From contig NZ_SRPJ01000001.1 of NCBI RefSeq assembly GCF_004785665.1, positions 868,001-932,000 of the forward strand: a stretch of DNA of 64,000 nucleotides. The letters run 5' to 3'. Positions within the stretch are counted from its first letter, which is position 1, and each line of letters opens with the position of its first letter. The notes below the pieces were generated by a model that saw nothing but the letters and a program-made list of their open reading frames with translations, did not search any database and was not told the origin of the DNA. Shown piece after piece: positions 1-9,096 of this stretch. The position numbers and the translations under genes were made by a program. The stretch is from Staphylococcus pragensis (lineage in GTDB: Bacteria; Bacillota; Bacilli; Staphylococcales; Staphylococcaceae).

Positions 1-122
1 AATTCGAGATTATCATTTACTCTAAATTTGATATATACTTCATCTTCAGCAGGAATAAAATGAATATCGCTTGCATTTTTACTAATAGCTTTGTTTACAA
101 TTTCTTTAAATAATATCTTCAA
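1..122 (-). CDS. comGA: ComGA, competence traffic ATPase (5' end only)
   Basis: The frame starts at TTG (122-120) and runs off the left edge, so only about 40 residues are visible. They begin MKILFKEIVNKAI and continue with NASDIHFIP, the N-terminal signature of the GspE/PilB-like ATPase that powers the competence pseudopilus. The ATPase domain itself lies outside the window. A strong GGAGG sits 7 bases before the TTG, so the start is well supported despite the rare codon. The upstream neighbour is the yqgX-type hydrolase, 51 bases away. The Shine-Dalgarno lies in a hairpin (see 121-158), which may limit translation or transcription. Confidence 0.85.
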   Translation of the reverse strand, partial: MKILFKEIVNKAISKNASDIHFIPAEDEVYIKFRVNDNLE

Positions 123-158
123 AAAATCACCTCCTACATTATTAAACGTAGGAGGTGA
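121..158 (-). terminator. Terminator-like hairpin overlapping the comGA ribosome-binding site
   Basis: An 11-bp perfect inverted repeat (127-137 with 148-158, loop 138-147) is followed on the minus strand by six T residues (126-121). This is the form of an intrinsic terminator for the upstream yqgX operon. Its 3' arm is exactly the GTAGGAGGTGA that serves as the comGA Shine-Dalgarno, and the T tract runs into the TTG start. When paired, the ribosome-binding site would be hidden. Whether it acts as terminator, translational lock or both is inference. Confidence 0.75.
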
Positions 159-173
159 AGAAATTACTTTATT

Positions 174-800
174 TTATTGTCCATTTAAGTAAGGATTTAA
201 TTGTTCATCATCAACTGTTGTATATTGACCGTGACCTGGGAATAATGGTAAGTCCCCTTCTAATTCAAATAATTTATCTTTAATTGAATCTACTAAGGTT
301 TCATAATCGCCTCTATATAAGTCTGTTCGACCAATTCCATTATTAAATAGTGTGTCACCTACAACGGCAAAATCATCAAATACATACGTTAAACTGCCTG
401 GAGAATGTCCAGGTGTATGAAGGACTTTCATATTAAAGTTGCCAATAGTAAAGTCGCCCTCATCTAATGAATTAGGTTTTGCTTTACTTGTGATTAAAGG
501 CATACCATATTGTTTAAATTTAGCTGCTCCATTTTTTTCTGGGTCAGTTAAAAAGTCAAATTCTTCTTTATGCATGTAGAGAGGTACATCATATTTTTCT
601 AATACGGCATCAAGTGCACCAATATGATCAAAGTGAGCATGCGTTAATAAAATAGCTTTCAATGGTTTATTAATTTCATTTAATTTTTTAAAGATTTTAA
701 CAGGTTCACCTGCAGGGTCAATTAATAAAACACTTTCGTCATTTTCAATAAAATAAGCATTTGTATCTACTAAGCCTAAAGTTAAATTTGAAATTCTCAT
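174..800 (-). CDS. yqgX: MBL-fold metallo-hydrolase (YqgX / glyoxalase II-like)
   Basis: This is a 208-residue metallo-beta-lactamase-fold hydrolase. The metal-binding motif HTHAHFDH is at residues 54-61, with further ligands in HTPGHSPGS and in FPGHGQ near the C-terminus. The family resembles glyoxalase II, but the physiological substrate is not established. A longer frame reaches 818. I chose ATG at 800 because AAGGTGAG lies just before it and staphylococcal homologues begin MRIS. That start leaves 1 base after the yqgV stop, so the two are co-transcribed. It ends just before the hairpin in front of comGA. Confidence 0.85.
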   Translation of the reverse strand: MRISNLTLGLVDTNAYFIENDESVLLIDPAGEPVKIFKKLNEINKPLKAILLTHAHFDHIGALDAVLEKYDVPLYMHKEEFDFLTDPEKNGAAKFKQYGMPLITSKAKPNSLDEGDFTIGNFNMKVLHTPGHSPGSLTYVFDDFAVVGDTLFNNGIGRTDLYRGDYETLVDSIKDKLFELEGDLPLFPGHGQYTTVDDEQLNPYLNGQ

Positions 801-801
801 T

Positions 802-1125
802 TTACTCACCTTGTCCATCCATATGTTTTTGAACTGATTTTAACTTATCGTTCATTTTACGAGATTTATCTCTTCTATCATCAATACGTAAGTTAGTACA
901 AACTCTATCTAATCCTTTATCAAATGGAAGTTCATGTATAGCTTGAACAACTTCAAATAAGTCTTTTAAATCTCCTTCAATCAATGTATTCATAGGTGTT
1001 AATTGATAATCAATTTTACCTTCTTTTTTGAATTCCTCTAATTTCATTTGAATTTCAGCAATATATTTACTTACGCTTGGCCCATTTGTGCCAACAGGAA
1101 TAATAACTACATCAACGATAGCCAT
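802..1125 (-). CDS. yqgV: MTH1187/YkoF-type thiamine-binding family protein (YqgV)
   Basis: This 107-residue protein belongs to the MTH1187 family (formerly DUF77). It begins AIVDVVIIPVGTNGPSVSKYI, the typical first strand and helix of the ferredoxin-like fold. Members form small tetramers and some bind thiamine-like ligands; the cellular role is not settled. Its start overlaps the glcK stop by one base and its stop lies 1 base before the yqgX start. This is tight coupling in the fthC-gluP-yqgQ-glcK-yqgV-yqgX operon. No signal peptide or membrane segment is seen. Confidence 0.8.
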   Translation of the reverse strand: MAIVDVVIIPVGTNGPSVSKYIAEIQMKLEEFKKEGKIDYQLTPMNTLIEGDLKDLFEVVQAIHELPFDKGLDRVCTNLRIDDRRDKSRKMNDKLKSVQKHMDGQGE

Positions 1126-2111
1126 TATTTTACACCATCCTTTTCTAATATATAAGTTTTAATTAATCCAGCTGCCCCTGTAATACCTGCATCGTTACCA
1201 AGTTTAGCTTGAACAATTTCAGTATCCTTCTGTGCAGGGGTAAAAGTTAAATTATGATATTCAGTTTTAATATTTTCAATTAAAATTAATCCGGCTGTAG
1301 ACATTCCGCCACCAAGTACAATGTATTTAGGGTTGCTAGTGGCACTAATAATACTACATAAGTATGCAATATGGTTAGCAACTCTTTCAGTGATAAAGAT
1401 ACAGAATTGATCTCCAGCTTTAGCAGCATCAAAAACTGCTTTTGCAGTAACTTTATTTTCCTTAATTAAAAGTAAAATAGAAGATTTAAAGGTTAATTTA
1501 GGATAATAAAAATTAACCAAATTAACTACACCAGTTGCAGATGCTACAGTTTCTATACAACCTGATTTACCGCAATTACAGTTAAAGCGTTGATCAAAAT
1601 CTGTTCTAATATGTCCAATTTCAGCTCCTGAACCATTATGTCCATGAACAATTTCACCGTTTGAAATAATTCCGCCACCTAAACCTGTGCCAAGTGTTAT
1701 AGCAACAACGTCATCAGCGCCTTGACCTGCACCTTTGTGCTTTTCACCTAAGGCCGCTACATTGGCATCATTATCTACGTAGACTGGACAATCAACAAAT
1801 TTACTAAAGATTTCTCTAACATTTACATTGCCTGGCCAATGTAAATTTACGGCGCCGTTCACAATTCCAGTTTCAAAATCAACTGGTCCCGGTACTCCTA
1901 TACCAACACCAAGCGCATTTTTTACATCTAAATCACGAGTCGCTAAAATTTCAATAAATGAGTCATAAATATTTTTTAATAGCTTTTCCCCTGTATGATC
2001 AGATGTATCTGTTTCAATTGACCATTTGTGCAATTGTTCTAAATTTTCATCAAAAATACCGAGTTTACAAGTTGTACCACCAATATCAGCTGCTAAAATT
2101 ACGTTTTTCAT
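1125..2111 (-). CDS. glcK: Glucokinase, ROK family
   Basis: A 328-residue ROK-family sugar kinase that phosphorylates glucose to glucose-6-phosphate with ATP in the cytoplasm. The phosphate-binding motif DIGGT is at residues 9-13 and the likely catalytic Asp is D115 in VDNDAN. The ROK zinc site is visible as H167 followed by [10 protein letters not shown] (C178, C180, C185). Length is normal. The start overlaps the end of yqgQ by 4 bases and the stop overlaps the yqgV start. This yqgQ-glcK pairing is the same as in Bacillus, where GlcK handles free glucose not imported by the PTS. Confidence 0.93.
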   Translation of the reverse strand: MKNVILAADIGGTTCKLGIFDENLEQLHKWSIETDTSDHTGEKLLKNIYDSFIEILATRDLDVKNALGVGIGVPGPVDFETGIVNGAVNLHWPGNVNVREIFSKFVDCPVYVDNDANVAALGEKHKGAGQGADDVVAITLGTGLGGGIISNGEIVHGHNGSGAEIGHIRTDFDQRFNCNCGKSGCIETVASATGVVNLVNFYYPKLTFKSSILLLIKENKVTAKAVFDAAKAGDQFCIFITERVANHIAYLCSIISATSNPKYIVLGGGMSTAGLILIENIKTEYHNLTFTPAQKDTEIVQAKLGNDAGITGAAGLIKTYILEKDGVK

Positions 2112-2311
2112 TTATGTTCATTCCTTCTTTGGTTAATAATTAAAATACACTTTAAATAATTATCTTTAGATATTAATTCATAATTATATAGTGATTTTAT
2201 TTCTTGTAACATCATTTCATACATATCATTAGGATCTTTAAAATAAATAATAAATCCAAACTTTTTTAAAAGCTGTAAGACATCATAGAAATTATTGATT
2301 TCCTGTTTCAT
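2108..2311 (-). CDS. yqgQ: YqgQ family small protein (DUF910)
   Basis: A 67-residue protein of the YqgQ/DUF910 family, a small helical protein of unknown function found next to glcK in Bacillales. The central part, [14 protein letters not shown], is the recognisable core. It overlaps the 3' end of the rhomboid gene by 20 bases and the glcK start by 4, so translation is probably coupled. Bacillus homologues have been proposed to bind single-stranded nucleic acid; nothing in this sequence tests that. Confidence 0.8.
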   Translation of the reverse strand: MKQEINNFYDVLQLLKKFGFIIYFKDPNDMYEMMLQEIKSLYNYELISKDNYLKCILIINQRRNEHK

Positions 2312-3752
2312 TTGTCTTTTTCAACTCTTTTTCTAAATTTTTATATTTATTGTCATTTGAATCAATTTTTACTGCTTTTTTTACATAACTTAAAGCTTTT
2401 TCATTATCATTTAATGCTCTATTTGCTATTGCTAATTCATAATTTAATAGTCCTGAATTAGGATATTTTTTTAATCCTCTTTCCCAATCAGCCATTCCTT
2501 CAGCTCTAGAGCTAGTAGTTGCAGTAATTAAACCTTTTAAATAATAAGTTTCGGCATCATCATAGCCTTTATTTATAGTGTGGTCGACTAAATGACTTGC
2601 TTCCTTATAATCATATTTTACCATTGCATCTTGAATTAATTTATCATAGATGTTTTGCTCTTTAATTGTGAAAATTCTAATCTGCAATGCTACAAAAATT
2701 AATAGGAGTAAAATTAAAAATATCCAAAATAGATTACGATTTACAGTAAAATAATAGCCAACAAGCGTAATTAATATTCCACCTACAAATCCTCCCAAAT
2801 GTGCCATTATATTGACATTCGACAAGAATAAAGATAGTACCACCATTATTAGTAACGCAATTAGCATTTGTCCAATTACTTTTTTATCAAAAGTTTTACT
2901 GATAATCATCATTGCAAAAATAGCACCTATAAGACCAAAAATGGCACCACTAGCTCCAACTGATATCGTATGAACATTAAAAGATAGTGAAATAAAGTTA
3001 CCAAGTAATCCCGAAATTAAGTAAATACCTAACATCTTTAATGGACCGACAATAGATTCAACAATCTTACCAAAAATAAATAGTGATAACATGTTCATTA
3101 ATATATGTTCGAAATTAAAATGTAAGAACATTGAAGTGATAAGACGGTACCATTCACCATGAACAACATTAAAGTGAACTAGCCCACCGACATCTAGTAA
3201 TTTAATATCAGAGAAATGATTTAAATACAAAATCATTATGAGCCAAATAATCACATTAATAGCGATTAAAAGATAGGTCATAGGCGTAAATGTCATCATA
3301 TATTTATCGATTGGATTTTGTCTCATTACGCGTTTTTTATATTGAAGCGCTGATGTTTTATTACTTCGTGAAATAAGCTTTGCTAGCATTAGATTAGGCA
3401 TCAATTTTTCTAAATCACGTATGTCATTAATTAAATGAAAGTCCATTTTAAAAGGATGTGTATCTTTAAATTCATTTATATTTAAATCTTTATCGGCAAA
3501 ATAAAAGAACTCAAATGCTTTAGGTTCGAAGCTTAATTTCTCATTAATGCTACGACTATTTTCATAAATTTTAGATTTATCAAATCGAATTTCTTGTGTA
3601 GAGGTAACATCTTTACGAAAAATAGCTAATTTTCTTTTGTGTTGATTTGCAAGCCATACCTCATTTTCATTTTTTTCAATATTTATTAGATGATAGTCAA
3701 AATAACGAATCCAATAAAATATTGATTTCCAAAATTGTTTTTCATTATCCAT
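2292..3752 (-). CDS. gluP: Rhomboid-family intramembrane serine protease (YqgP/GluP)
   Basis: A 486-residue polytopic membrane protein. A cytoplasmic N-terminal domain of about 150 residues is followed by the rhomboid core. Catalytic Ser268 lies in GASGAIFG and His318 in NIMAHLGGF, with the auxiliary His216 in FEHILMN. The C-terminal 110 residues are TPR-like. In Bacillus YqgP cleaves the magnesium transporter MgtE; substrates here are unknown. A longer frame reaches 3770, but GGTGGAG stands 6 bases before the ATG at 3752 and the family starts MDNEKQFWK. It follows fthC by 14 bases. Confidence 0.88.
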   Translation of the reverse strand: MDNEKQFWKSIFYWIRYFDYHLINIEKNENEVWLANQHKRKLAIFRKDVTSTQEIRFDKSKIYENSRSINEKLSFEPKAFEFFYFADKDLNINEFKDTHPFKMDFHLINDIRDLEKLMPNLMLAKLISRSNKTSALQYKKRVMRQNPIDKYMMTFTPMTYLLIAINVIIWLIMILYLNHFSDIKLLDVGGLVHFNVVHGEWYRLITSMFLHFNFEHILMNMLSLFIFGKIVESIVGPLKMLGIYLISGLLGNFISLSFNVHTISVGASGAIFGLIGAIFAMMIISKTFDKKVIGQMLIALLIMVVLSLFLSNVNIMAHLGGFVGGILITLVGYYFTVNRNLFWIFLILLLLIFVALQIRIFTIKEQNIYDKLIQDAMVKYDYKEASHLVDHTINKGYDDAETYYLKGLITATTSSRAEGMADWERGLKKYPNSGLLNYELAIANRALNDNEKALSYVKKAVKIDSNDNKYKNLEKELKKTNETGNQ

Positions 3753-3766
3753 TAATTTCTCCACCA

Positions 3767-4303
3767 TCAAGTTTTATAAATAATTAATTCTTTAACAGGT
3801 TGATCGTGATTTTCAATTTCAAAATCTGTAAGTTGAAAATCATAAATTAAGCTAATCGTATTTGCATTTGATTGACTAAGAAATCGATCAAAATAGCCTC
3901 CACCATAGCCAATTCTATAACCATCATTACGAAAAGCTACACCAGGTACTATAATTAAATCTAATTCATCTGTAATCTCAGTATCAGCCTCAACATAATT
4001 AATCCCTTTTTCATCTTCTACAATTGAATCTAAATCAATTAATTCTTTAAAATTCATTTCACGCGTTTTGTAATTAGTATTAGGAACAAATACTTTTTTA
4101 TTATCATTTAATACAGTTTGAATGATTTTATATGTATCTACTTCATGAGGCATTGAAAGTACCATACCGATACGATGAGCATTTTTATACCACTCATTAT
4201 TAAGTAATTGTTCTTTCAACCAATGATCAGCAATTTCTTTTTTTGAAGAATCAAACATCTTCATTTTTAAAAGAATATCTTTGCGGATAGTCTTCTTATT
4301 CAT
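3767..4303 (-). CDS. fthC: 5-formyltetrahydrofolate cyclo-ligase
   Basis: A 178-residue enzyme that converts 5-formyl-THF to 5,10-methenyl-THF using ATP, returning a storage folate to one-carbon metabolism. The family hallmarks are the N-terminal basic RKDILLKMK, the central PGVAF and the substrate loop GYGGGYFDRFL near residue 135. The start at 4303 is preceded by AAAGGTGG at suitable distance; a longer frame to 4324 lacks a good site. It is the first gene of the operon running to yqgX, with its own promoter at 4334-4362. Confidence 0.9.
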   Translation of the reverse strand: MNKKTIRKDILLKMKMFDSSKKEIADHWLKEQLLNNEWYKNAHRIGMVLSMPHEVDTYKIIQTVLNDNKKVFVPNTNYKTREMNFKELIDLDSIVEDEKGINYVEADTEITDELDLIIVPGVAFRNDGYRIGYGGGYFDRFLSQSNANTISLIYDFQLTDFEIENHDQPVKELIIYKT

Positions 4304-4333
4304 TCCCTTACACCACCTTTGCACACTAAATAT

Positions 4334-4362
4334 ATTATAACGTTATTAAATGATGATGTCAT
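4334..4362 (-). promoter_or_regulatory. SigA-type promoter of fthC operon
   Basis: The minus strand carries ATGACA (4362-4357), a 17-base spacer and TATAAT (4339-4334). That is five of six and six of six matches to the SigA consensus at ideal spacing. Transcription would start near 4327, about 25 bases before the fthC ATG. Confidence 0.75.
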
Positions 4363-4427
4363 TTAGATGAAATGAAAATGAGGACTATAATCTAATACTT
4401 AATCATACATATAAAATACTTAAATAT

Positions 4428-4458
4428 AAAAAAATAGGCTGAAATATCATTTCAGCCT
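4428..4458 (-). terminator. Intrinsic terminator of rpmG
   Basis: A perfect 10-bp stem (4436-4445 with 4449-4458) has a 3-base loop and is followed on the minus strand by a run of seven T (4434-4428). It lies 14 bases downstream of the rpmG stop. The AGGCTGA core recalls the type B hairpins found elsewhere in the window. Confidence 0.85.
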
Positions 4459-4472
4459 AATCAATCGTTTTA

Positions 4473-4622
4473 TTATTTAGTTTCACGATGTAAAGTGTGT
4501 TTGTTATCACGTGAACAATATTTTTTCATTTCGATACGTTCAGGATTGTTTCTTTTATTTTTTGTTGAAATGTAGTTTCTGTCACCACATTCAGTACAAG
4601 CTAATGTTACGTTTACGCGCAT
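4473..4622 (-). CDS. rpmG: 50S ribosomal protein L33
   Basis: A 49-residue protein, [20 protein letters not shown] at the N-terminus and ending LHRETK, clearly ribosomal protein L33 of the large subunit. It has the first metal-ligand pair (C9 and C12 in CTEC) but only one cysteine in the second half (YCSRDN). It is therefore not the full four-cysteine zinc form seen in some paralogues. GGAGG lies 7 bases before the ATG. It stands alone between its own promoter and terminator. Staphylococci usually carry several L33 genes, so the exact paralogue number is uncertain. Confidence 0.93.
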   Translation of the reverse strand: MRVNVTLACTECGDRNYISTKNKRNNPERIEMKKYCSRDNKHTLHRETK

Positions 4623-4660
4623 GTTAATTCCTCCTTACCTTTTCTAAATACGACTTTATT

Positions 4661-4689
4661 ATCATACCACTTAGAACAAAAATTGAAAA
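4661..4689 (-). promoter_or_regulatory. SigA-type promoter of rpmG
   Basis: TTTTCA (4689-4684), 17 bases, then TATGAT (4666-4661) on the minus strand. Transcription would begin about 30 bases before the rpmG start codon. Confidence 0.55.
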
Positions 4690-4737
4690 GTATTAATTTT
4701 AGTAACGCCTATTAGTTCTAAAATGTGTAATTAAAGA

Positions 4738-6783
4738 TTATTTTTTATTTTTAAAGTAATAATTAATGACATCGCGTCCTAAGTCTCCACCATTTAACCA
4801 TGGTGGTGGAACTGGTTGGTTAGTATACACAATTGAGAAAGCTAATTTAGGATTTTTAATTGGTGCATAACCTATATAAGTTGAGTTTACGCGAGATTCT
4901 CCGTTTTGGAATACTTCGGCTGTTCCCGTTTTACCTGCAGATGGGACTTCTGTTTTATGGAAACTAGCATAACCCGTACCATCGACTTTGTTAAAGGCCA
5001 TTTCAAATCCTTTTTTAACTTCATCAATTTCATCTTGTGAATTATTAACTTTATTTAATACATTTCCTTTTATTTTCTCTTTAACTGGACCAACATCATC
5101 ACTATTGGTTGCGTTATGAACGGCTAATCCTATATGAGGTTGAATTCTATAACCATCATTAGCAATAGTAGAAATATACTGAGATAGTTGAAGTGGTGTA
5201 TAAGTGTCGTATTGTCCGATAGATAAATCAAGATAGTTACCAGGATTATTTGTTAAAGGTTCAATTTGTCCAATTGTTTCATTTGGCAAATCAATCCCTG
5301 TTTTAACACCTAAACCTACTTGGTTTAATCCTTTTCTTAATTTTTGACCTGCTTCTCTAATATCTGTTGGTAAATTCATACCGTAATAGTACGGGTCTCC
5401 TGCTAATTTTAAAGCAGTTTTAAACATATAAACGTTAGATGAATGCATTAAAGCTTCTTTATCATCTATTCTTACCTTACCATTTTGGTTAAAGTAAGAG
5501 CGTTTTGTTAGGCCACCACGGAAATGTAATGGTTCGTCAATCATTTCTTCGCCAACTTTAATCGCATTATTTTGATAGCCAGTTAATAATGTACCGCCTT
5601 TGACAGAAGAACCAACGGCAAATTGTCCTGTGAAATTGCCCAAATCGTAATCAGTTAATTTACCATCTTTACTAATTTGTCTTCCAGCCATCGCGAGAAT
5701 ATCACCATTTTTAGGATTCTGAACTACTATAAGCGCATTATCCATGTTGGTAGCACCTTGACTACGTAGCGTTTTAATTTCACTTTCAAGTAATGATTCA
5801 ACCTTTTTTTGTAAATCGATATCAATCGTTAACTGTAAATCATCGCCTCGTGATCCTTTATTTATCACTTCTGAATTAATCACTTTCCCAGATTTATCAG
5901 TAGTATATTTCATTTGTTTCTTTTTACCACGTAATACATCTTCGTATTGATATTCTAAATATGATTTACCTACTCTATCATTTCTTGAGTAACCTTTTGC
6001 TAAATATTGTTCTGTTAACTCTTTAGGGATACCTTCAGATGGGGTTGAGACACTACCAAATATACTACGAAGCGTATCGCCATACGGATAGCGGCGATCC
6101 CAATCCATTGAAGTATTCACACCAGGAAGTTTATCTAATTGTTGAGAGACAGCTGCATATTCTTTTTCAGTGACATCTTCATTTTTAATTGTTTCTGGAT
6201 CTAAAGTCGAACCTGCTGACATTTCTCTAAATATTGCTAAGACTTGTAAATCTTTTTTACTTAGAGTGTTAAGTTGTTTATCACCAATTTTAGTATAAAG
6301 CTGTTTATCATATTGCTCTTGGCTAATACTTCCATCATTAAGCATGGATTGTTCTTTTTTCATCATACTTTCTACTTGATCTGGATGTTTTTGAATCCAA
6401 AAATCTTGTTTATCGCGTTCAGTAATTCTATTCGTCTTCATTGTTATTAATTTAGAAAGTTTCTCTGCTGTATCTAACATATCCTGTTGACTCGTTTTTC
6501 TTGAACGCGTGTATGTAATAGCAAGCTTAGAAGCATTATCGACTAAGACTTTACCATTTCTATCAAGTATTCTACCTCTTGGCACTGACTCGTTTACAGT
6601 AATATTTTCATCGTTTTTAACTAACTGCTTATAATGAGAGCCATGAGCAATTTGTAAATACCCTAACCTTAATACAATTATTGCAAATATTAATACGATT
6701 GCACCGAAAATAAAATTGATACGTTTATTCATTGTATGTTTTATTTTCTCATCATTTGTTTTTTCTTTTAACCTTTTAAGCAA
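4738..6783 (-). CDS. pbp3: Class B penicillin-binding protein (transpeptidase; staphylococcal PBP3 type)
   Basis: A 681-residue D,D-transpeptidase that cross-links peptidoglycan outside the membrane. One membrane anchor lies at about residues 23-43, then a dimerisation domain beginning ESVPRGRILDRNG. The transpeptidase motifs are intact: S392-S-V-K395 (nucleophile S392), S448-S-N450 and K618-T-G620. The start is TTG at 6783 with GAGGTAGG about 5 bases before it. No earlier ATG exists, and the S. aureus protein I remember starts with the same MLKRLKEK. It is the staphylococcal PBP3 of the elongation/division class, not PBP2a. It is followed by rpmG as a separate unit. Confidence 0.9.
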   Translation of the reverse strand: MLKRLKEKTNDEKIKHTMNKRINFIFGAIVLIFAIIVLRLGYLQIAHGSHYKQLVKNDENITVNESVPRGRILDRNGKVLVDNASKLAITYTRSRKTSQQDMLDTAEKLSKLITMKTNRITERDKQDFWIQKHPDQVESMMKKEQSMLNDGSISQEQYDKQLYTKIGDKQLNTLSKKDLQVLAIFREMSAGSTLDPETIKNEDVTEKEYAAVSQQLDKLPGVNTSMDWDRRYPYGDTLRSIFGSVSTPSEGIPKELTEQYLAKGYSRNDRVGKSYLEYQYEDVLRGKKKQMKYTTDKSGKVINSEVINKGSRGDDLQLTIDIDLQKKVESLLESEIKTLRSQGATNMDNALIVVQNPKNGDILAMAGRQISKDGKLTDYDLGNFTGQFAVGSSVKGGTLLTGYQNNAIKVGEEMIDEPLHFRGGLTKRSYFNQNGKVRIDDKEALMHSSNVYMFKTALKLAGDPYYYGMNLPTDIREAGQKLRKGLNQVGLGVKTGIDLPNETIGQIEPLTNNPGNYLDLSIGQYDTYTPLQLSQYISTIANDGYRIQPHIGLAVHNATNSDDVGPVKEKIKGNVLNKVNNSQDEIDEVKKGFEMAFNKVDGTGYASFHKTEVPSAGKTGTAEVFQNGESRVNSTYIGYAPIKNPKLAFSIVYTNQPVPPPWLNGGDLGRDVINYYFKNKK

Positions 6784-6861
6784 GATAACCTACCTCAATT
6801 ATTAAAACATGTTTACCTATAAATGATATATGAAATTTATATATATTACCATTATTATATC

Positions 6862-6894
6862 AAAAAAATAGTGGCCTCTATCAAAGAGACCACT
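6862..6894 (-). terminator. Intrinsic terminator of sodA
   Basis: A 10-bp stem with one G-T pair (6870-6879 with 6885-6894) and a 5-base loop is followed on the minus strand by A and seven T (6868-6862). It lies 23 bases after the sodA stop. Confidence 0.85.
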
Positions 6895-6917
6895 GAAATA
6901 AACGTTTATTCATCAAC

Positions 6918-7517
6918 TTATTTAGCAGCGTTATATAATTCGTCTACTTTTTCCCAGTTAACTACGTTCCAGAAAGCACTGATGTAATCTGGACGTTTAT
7001 TTTGATATTTTAAGTAGTAAGCATGTTCCCAAACATCTAAACCAAGGATAGGTGTTTTACCTTCTGTTAATGGGTTATCTTGGTTTGGTGTAGTAACGAT
7101 TTCTAATTGACCGTTATTCACTACTAACCATGCCCAACCTGAACCAAAGCGAGCTGCAGCTTTGTCAGCGAATTCTTTTTTGAACGCATCTAAAGAACCC
7201 CATTGTTCTTTAATTTTATCAACTACAGTACCTTTTTCTTCAGAATTAGGAGTTAATAATTCCCAGAATAATGAGTGGTTTAAGTGTCCACCACCATTAT
7301 TACGTACAGCTGTTTGAATATCTTCAGGTACGCTGTCTAAATTAGCAACGATTTCTTCGATAGATTTAGATTCTAAGTCAGTACCCTCAACTGCAGAGTT
7401 TAATTTTGTCACATAAGTGTTGTGATGTTTGTCATGGTGGATTTCCATAGTTTCTTTGTCAATGTGTGGTTCTAATGCATCTGCTGCATAAGGTAAATTT
7501 GGTAATTCAAAAGCCAT
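6918..7517 (-). CDS. sodA: Superoxide dismutase (Mn/Fe family)
   Basis: A 199-residue cytoplasmic enzyme that dismutates superoxide to oxygen and hydrogen peroxide. All four metal ligands are present: H27, H81, D161 and H165 (in DVWEHAYY). It is very close to staphylococcal SodA, which is a Mn enzyme; S. aureus also has SodM, and this locus is the SodA type. GGAGGATG lies before the ATG. It is monocistronic, between the zur terminator and its own terminator. No convincing PerR or Fur operator was seen upstream. Confidence 0.96.
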   Translation of the reverse strand: MAFELPNLPYAADALEPHIDKETMEIHHDKHHNTYVTKLNSAVEGTDLESKSIEEIVANLDSVPEDIQTAVRNNGGGHLNHSLFWELLTPNSEEKGTVVDKIKEQWGSLDAFKKEFADKAAARFGSGWAWLVVNNGQLEIVTTPNQDNPLTEGKTPILGLDVWEHAYYLKYQNKRPDYISAFWNVVNWEKVDELYNAAK

Positions 7518-7547
7518 AAATAATCATCCTCCTAAAATTTCGATACA

Positions 7548-7576
7548 ATAATAATAACAAGCAATTTATTAAGCAA
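7548..7576 (-). promoter_or_regulatory. Probable sodA promoter
   Basis: TTGCTT (7576-7571), 17 bases, TATTAT (7553-7548) on the minus strand. The TAT repeats make the exact -10 register uncertain by one codon-length step. Confidence 0.45.
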
Positions 7577-7718
7577 CAAACCTTTTGCTTAAATCTTAAA
7601 TATTGTTTACTTATTATCTTGTTACTTTATTAATATAACTCATAAAGTTAGATTTTAAACATAATACGCCTTAATTTTTATTATTTACCTAATAATTCAG
7701 ACTAATGGCCTATAAATT

Positions 7719-7759
7719 CAAAAAACTATCTAGCTAATGACCTCATAAGCTAGATAGTT
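7719..7759 (-). terminator. Intrinsic terminator of the zinc-uptake/zur operon
   Basis: A perfect 12-bp stem (7724-7735 with 7748-7759) with a 12-base loop is followed by T residues on the minus strand (7725-7720, partly shared with the stem). It starts 6 bases after the zur stop. Confidence 0.8.
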
Positions 7760-7764
7760 CTTTA

Positions 7765-8187
7765 TTAATTAATTCCTTTATGATGACATGATTCACATAT
7801 ACCATATACTTCTAATTTATGTGTATGAATGTCCACATTTGGCAAGAATTGTTTAATTTCATCGATTGGACAATAATCAATTACCTTTGTATCGCCACAA
7901 TTTTCACAGATAAAATGATGGTGATGATGATTTGTACAAGCAATTCTAAATTTCATTTCTCCGTCTAATTCAGTACTCTCAATGATATTTAAGTCTTTAA
8001 ATAGATGTAAGTTTCTATAAATAGTATCGAAAGAAATACCAGGATAATCTTTATCTAATTGTTGTTGAATATGTTTAGCATTTATATATTTATCTTCTTG
8101 AACAAATATATTAATCATATCTTCACGTTTCTTTGTGTATTTTAAACCATTATTTTTTAAAATTTTTATTGCATCATTTGTATTCAT
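7765..8187 (-). CDS. zur: Zinc-responsive Fur-family repressor
   Basis: A 140-residue Fur-family regulator. The winged-helix domain covers about residues 1-80, with the recognition region [13 protein letters not shown] His cluster at 87-91 and two CxxC pairs (C94/C97 and C131/C134) form the metal sites. It is assigned to Zur rather than Fur or PerR because it is the last gene of an operon with a zinc-type ABC transporter whose promoter carries a Zur-box-like palindrome (9917-9939). That implies autoregulation. The start is 3 bases after the permease stop. Confidence 0.88.
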   Translation of the reverse strand: MNTNDAIKILKNNGLKYTKKREDMINIFVQEDKYINAKHIQQQLDKDYPGISFDTIYRNLHLFKDLNIIESTELDGEMKFRIACTNHHHHHFICENCGDTKVIDYCPIDEIKQFLPNVDIHTHKLEVYGICESCHHKGIN

Positions 8188-8190
8188 ACT

Positions 8191-9036
8191 TTAATGCCCC
8201 TTTTTAAATCTAAAAGTAGATCTTTGATATAACATTGTAATTCCTAATAATAGAACTAATAGGACTACGATAACACCACCTGGTGAAATATTCATATAGA
8301 AAGCAAGAATTAATCCCAAGATTACTGAACTTTCACCAATGATAATACTTAAAATAATTAATTGTTTAAAGCCTTTAGTAATTCTCATAGCAATTGCTAT
8401 TGGGAGTGTGATTAAAGCACTTACTAGTAAAATACCTACTACTCTCATAGAAGCAGAGATAACCATAGCAACGATAACTATAAATAAAAATTGAATCCAC
8501 TTAGGAATATTGATGACTTTACTATATTCTTCATCGAAAGATAAAATAAATAATTCTTTGTAAAATAAAATAATGAATAAAACTACGATGATTGAAATTA
8601 CTATTATCGTAAGTAAATCACTCAAATTGACCGCACTTATAGATCCAAATAAAAGCCCTACTATTTCTTGATTAAATCCATCAGCTAATGAAATAAATAT
8701 TGCACTTAATGCAATGCCAGCACTCATAATAATCGGGATAGCTATTTCTTGATAATTTGTATAAGACGTTCTTAATTTCTCGATTAACAGTGCTCCAACG
8801 ATTGCAAAAAGAATACCAAACCACATTGGGTTAATAAATGCTAATGCGGGTGATAGCGTGAGAATAAACATCCCAAATGAAATACCACCTAAGGTCACAT
8901 GACTTAAAGCGTCTGCAATTAAGGATAGACGTCTTACTACAATAAAGGCGCCTATCAATGGCGCAATAAATCCAATAAGTATACCACTTATTAGTGAATA
9001 ACGCATAAAATCAAAATTTAATAAGGCTTCAATCAT
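8191..9036 (-). CDS. znuB: Zinc ABC transporter permease (ZnuB/MreB type)
   Basis: A 281-residue very hydrophobic protein with about eight or nine membrane segments, of the ABC-3 family of metal permeases. The typical motif DALSHVTLGG is near residue 45. It forms the membrane channel paired with the ATPase at 9097-9873; no solute-binding protein is encoded here. The frame is open to 9045, but GGTGAT lies 6 bases before the ATG at 9036. It sits in the operon ATPase-permease-zur and is probably induced by zinc shortage. Confidence 0.88.
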   Translation of the reverse strand: MIEALLNFDFMRYSLISGILIGFIAPLIGAFIVVRRLSLIADALSHVTLGGISFGMFILTLSPALAFINPMWFGILFAIVGALLIEKLRTSYTNYQEIAIPIIMSAGIALSAIFISLADGFNQEIVGLLFGSISAVNLSDLLTIIVISIIVVLFIILFYKELFILSFDEEYSKVINIPKWIQFLFIVIVAMVISASMRVVGILLVSALITLPIAIAMRITKGFKQLIILSIIIGESSVILGLILAFYMNISPGGVIVVLLVLLLGITMLYQRSTFRFKKGH

Positions 9037-9096
9037 GGAAATCACCGTATATCGTTATATTAAATTTATTCATAATTAACTCCTTGTAATCTTATA

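Noticed and set aside
7518..7764. A possible PerR or Fur operator upstream of sodA, suggested by AT-rich repeats.
   Set aside because: No segment came near the ATTATAATTATTATAAT-type palindrome; the TAT repeats explain the resemblance.
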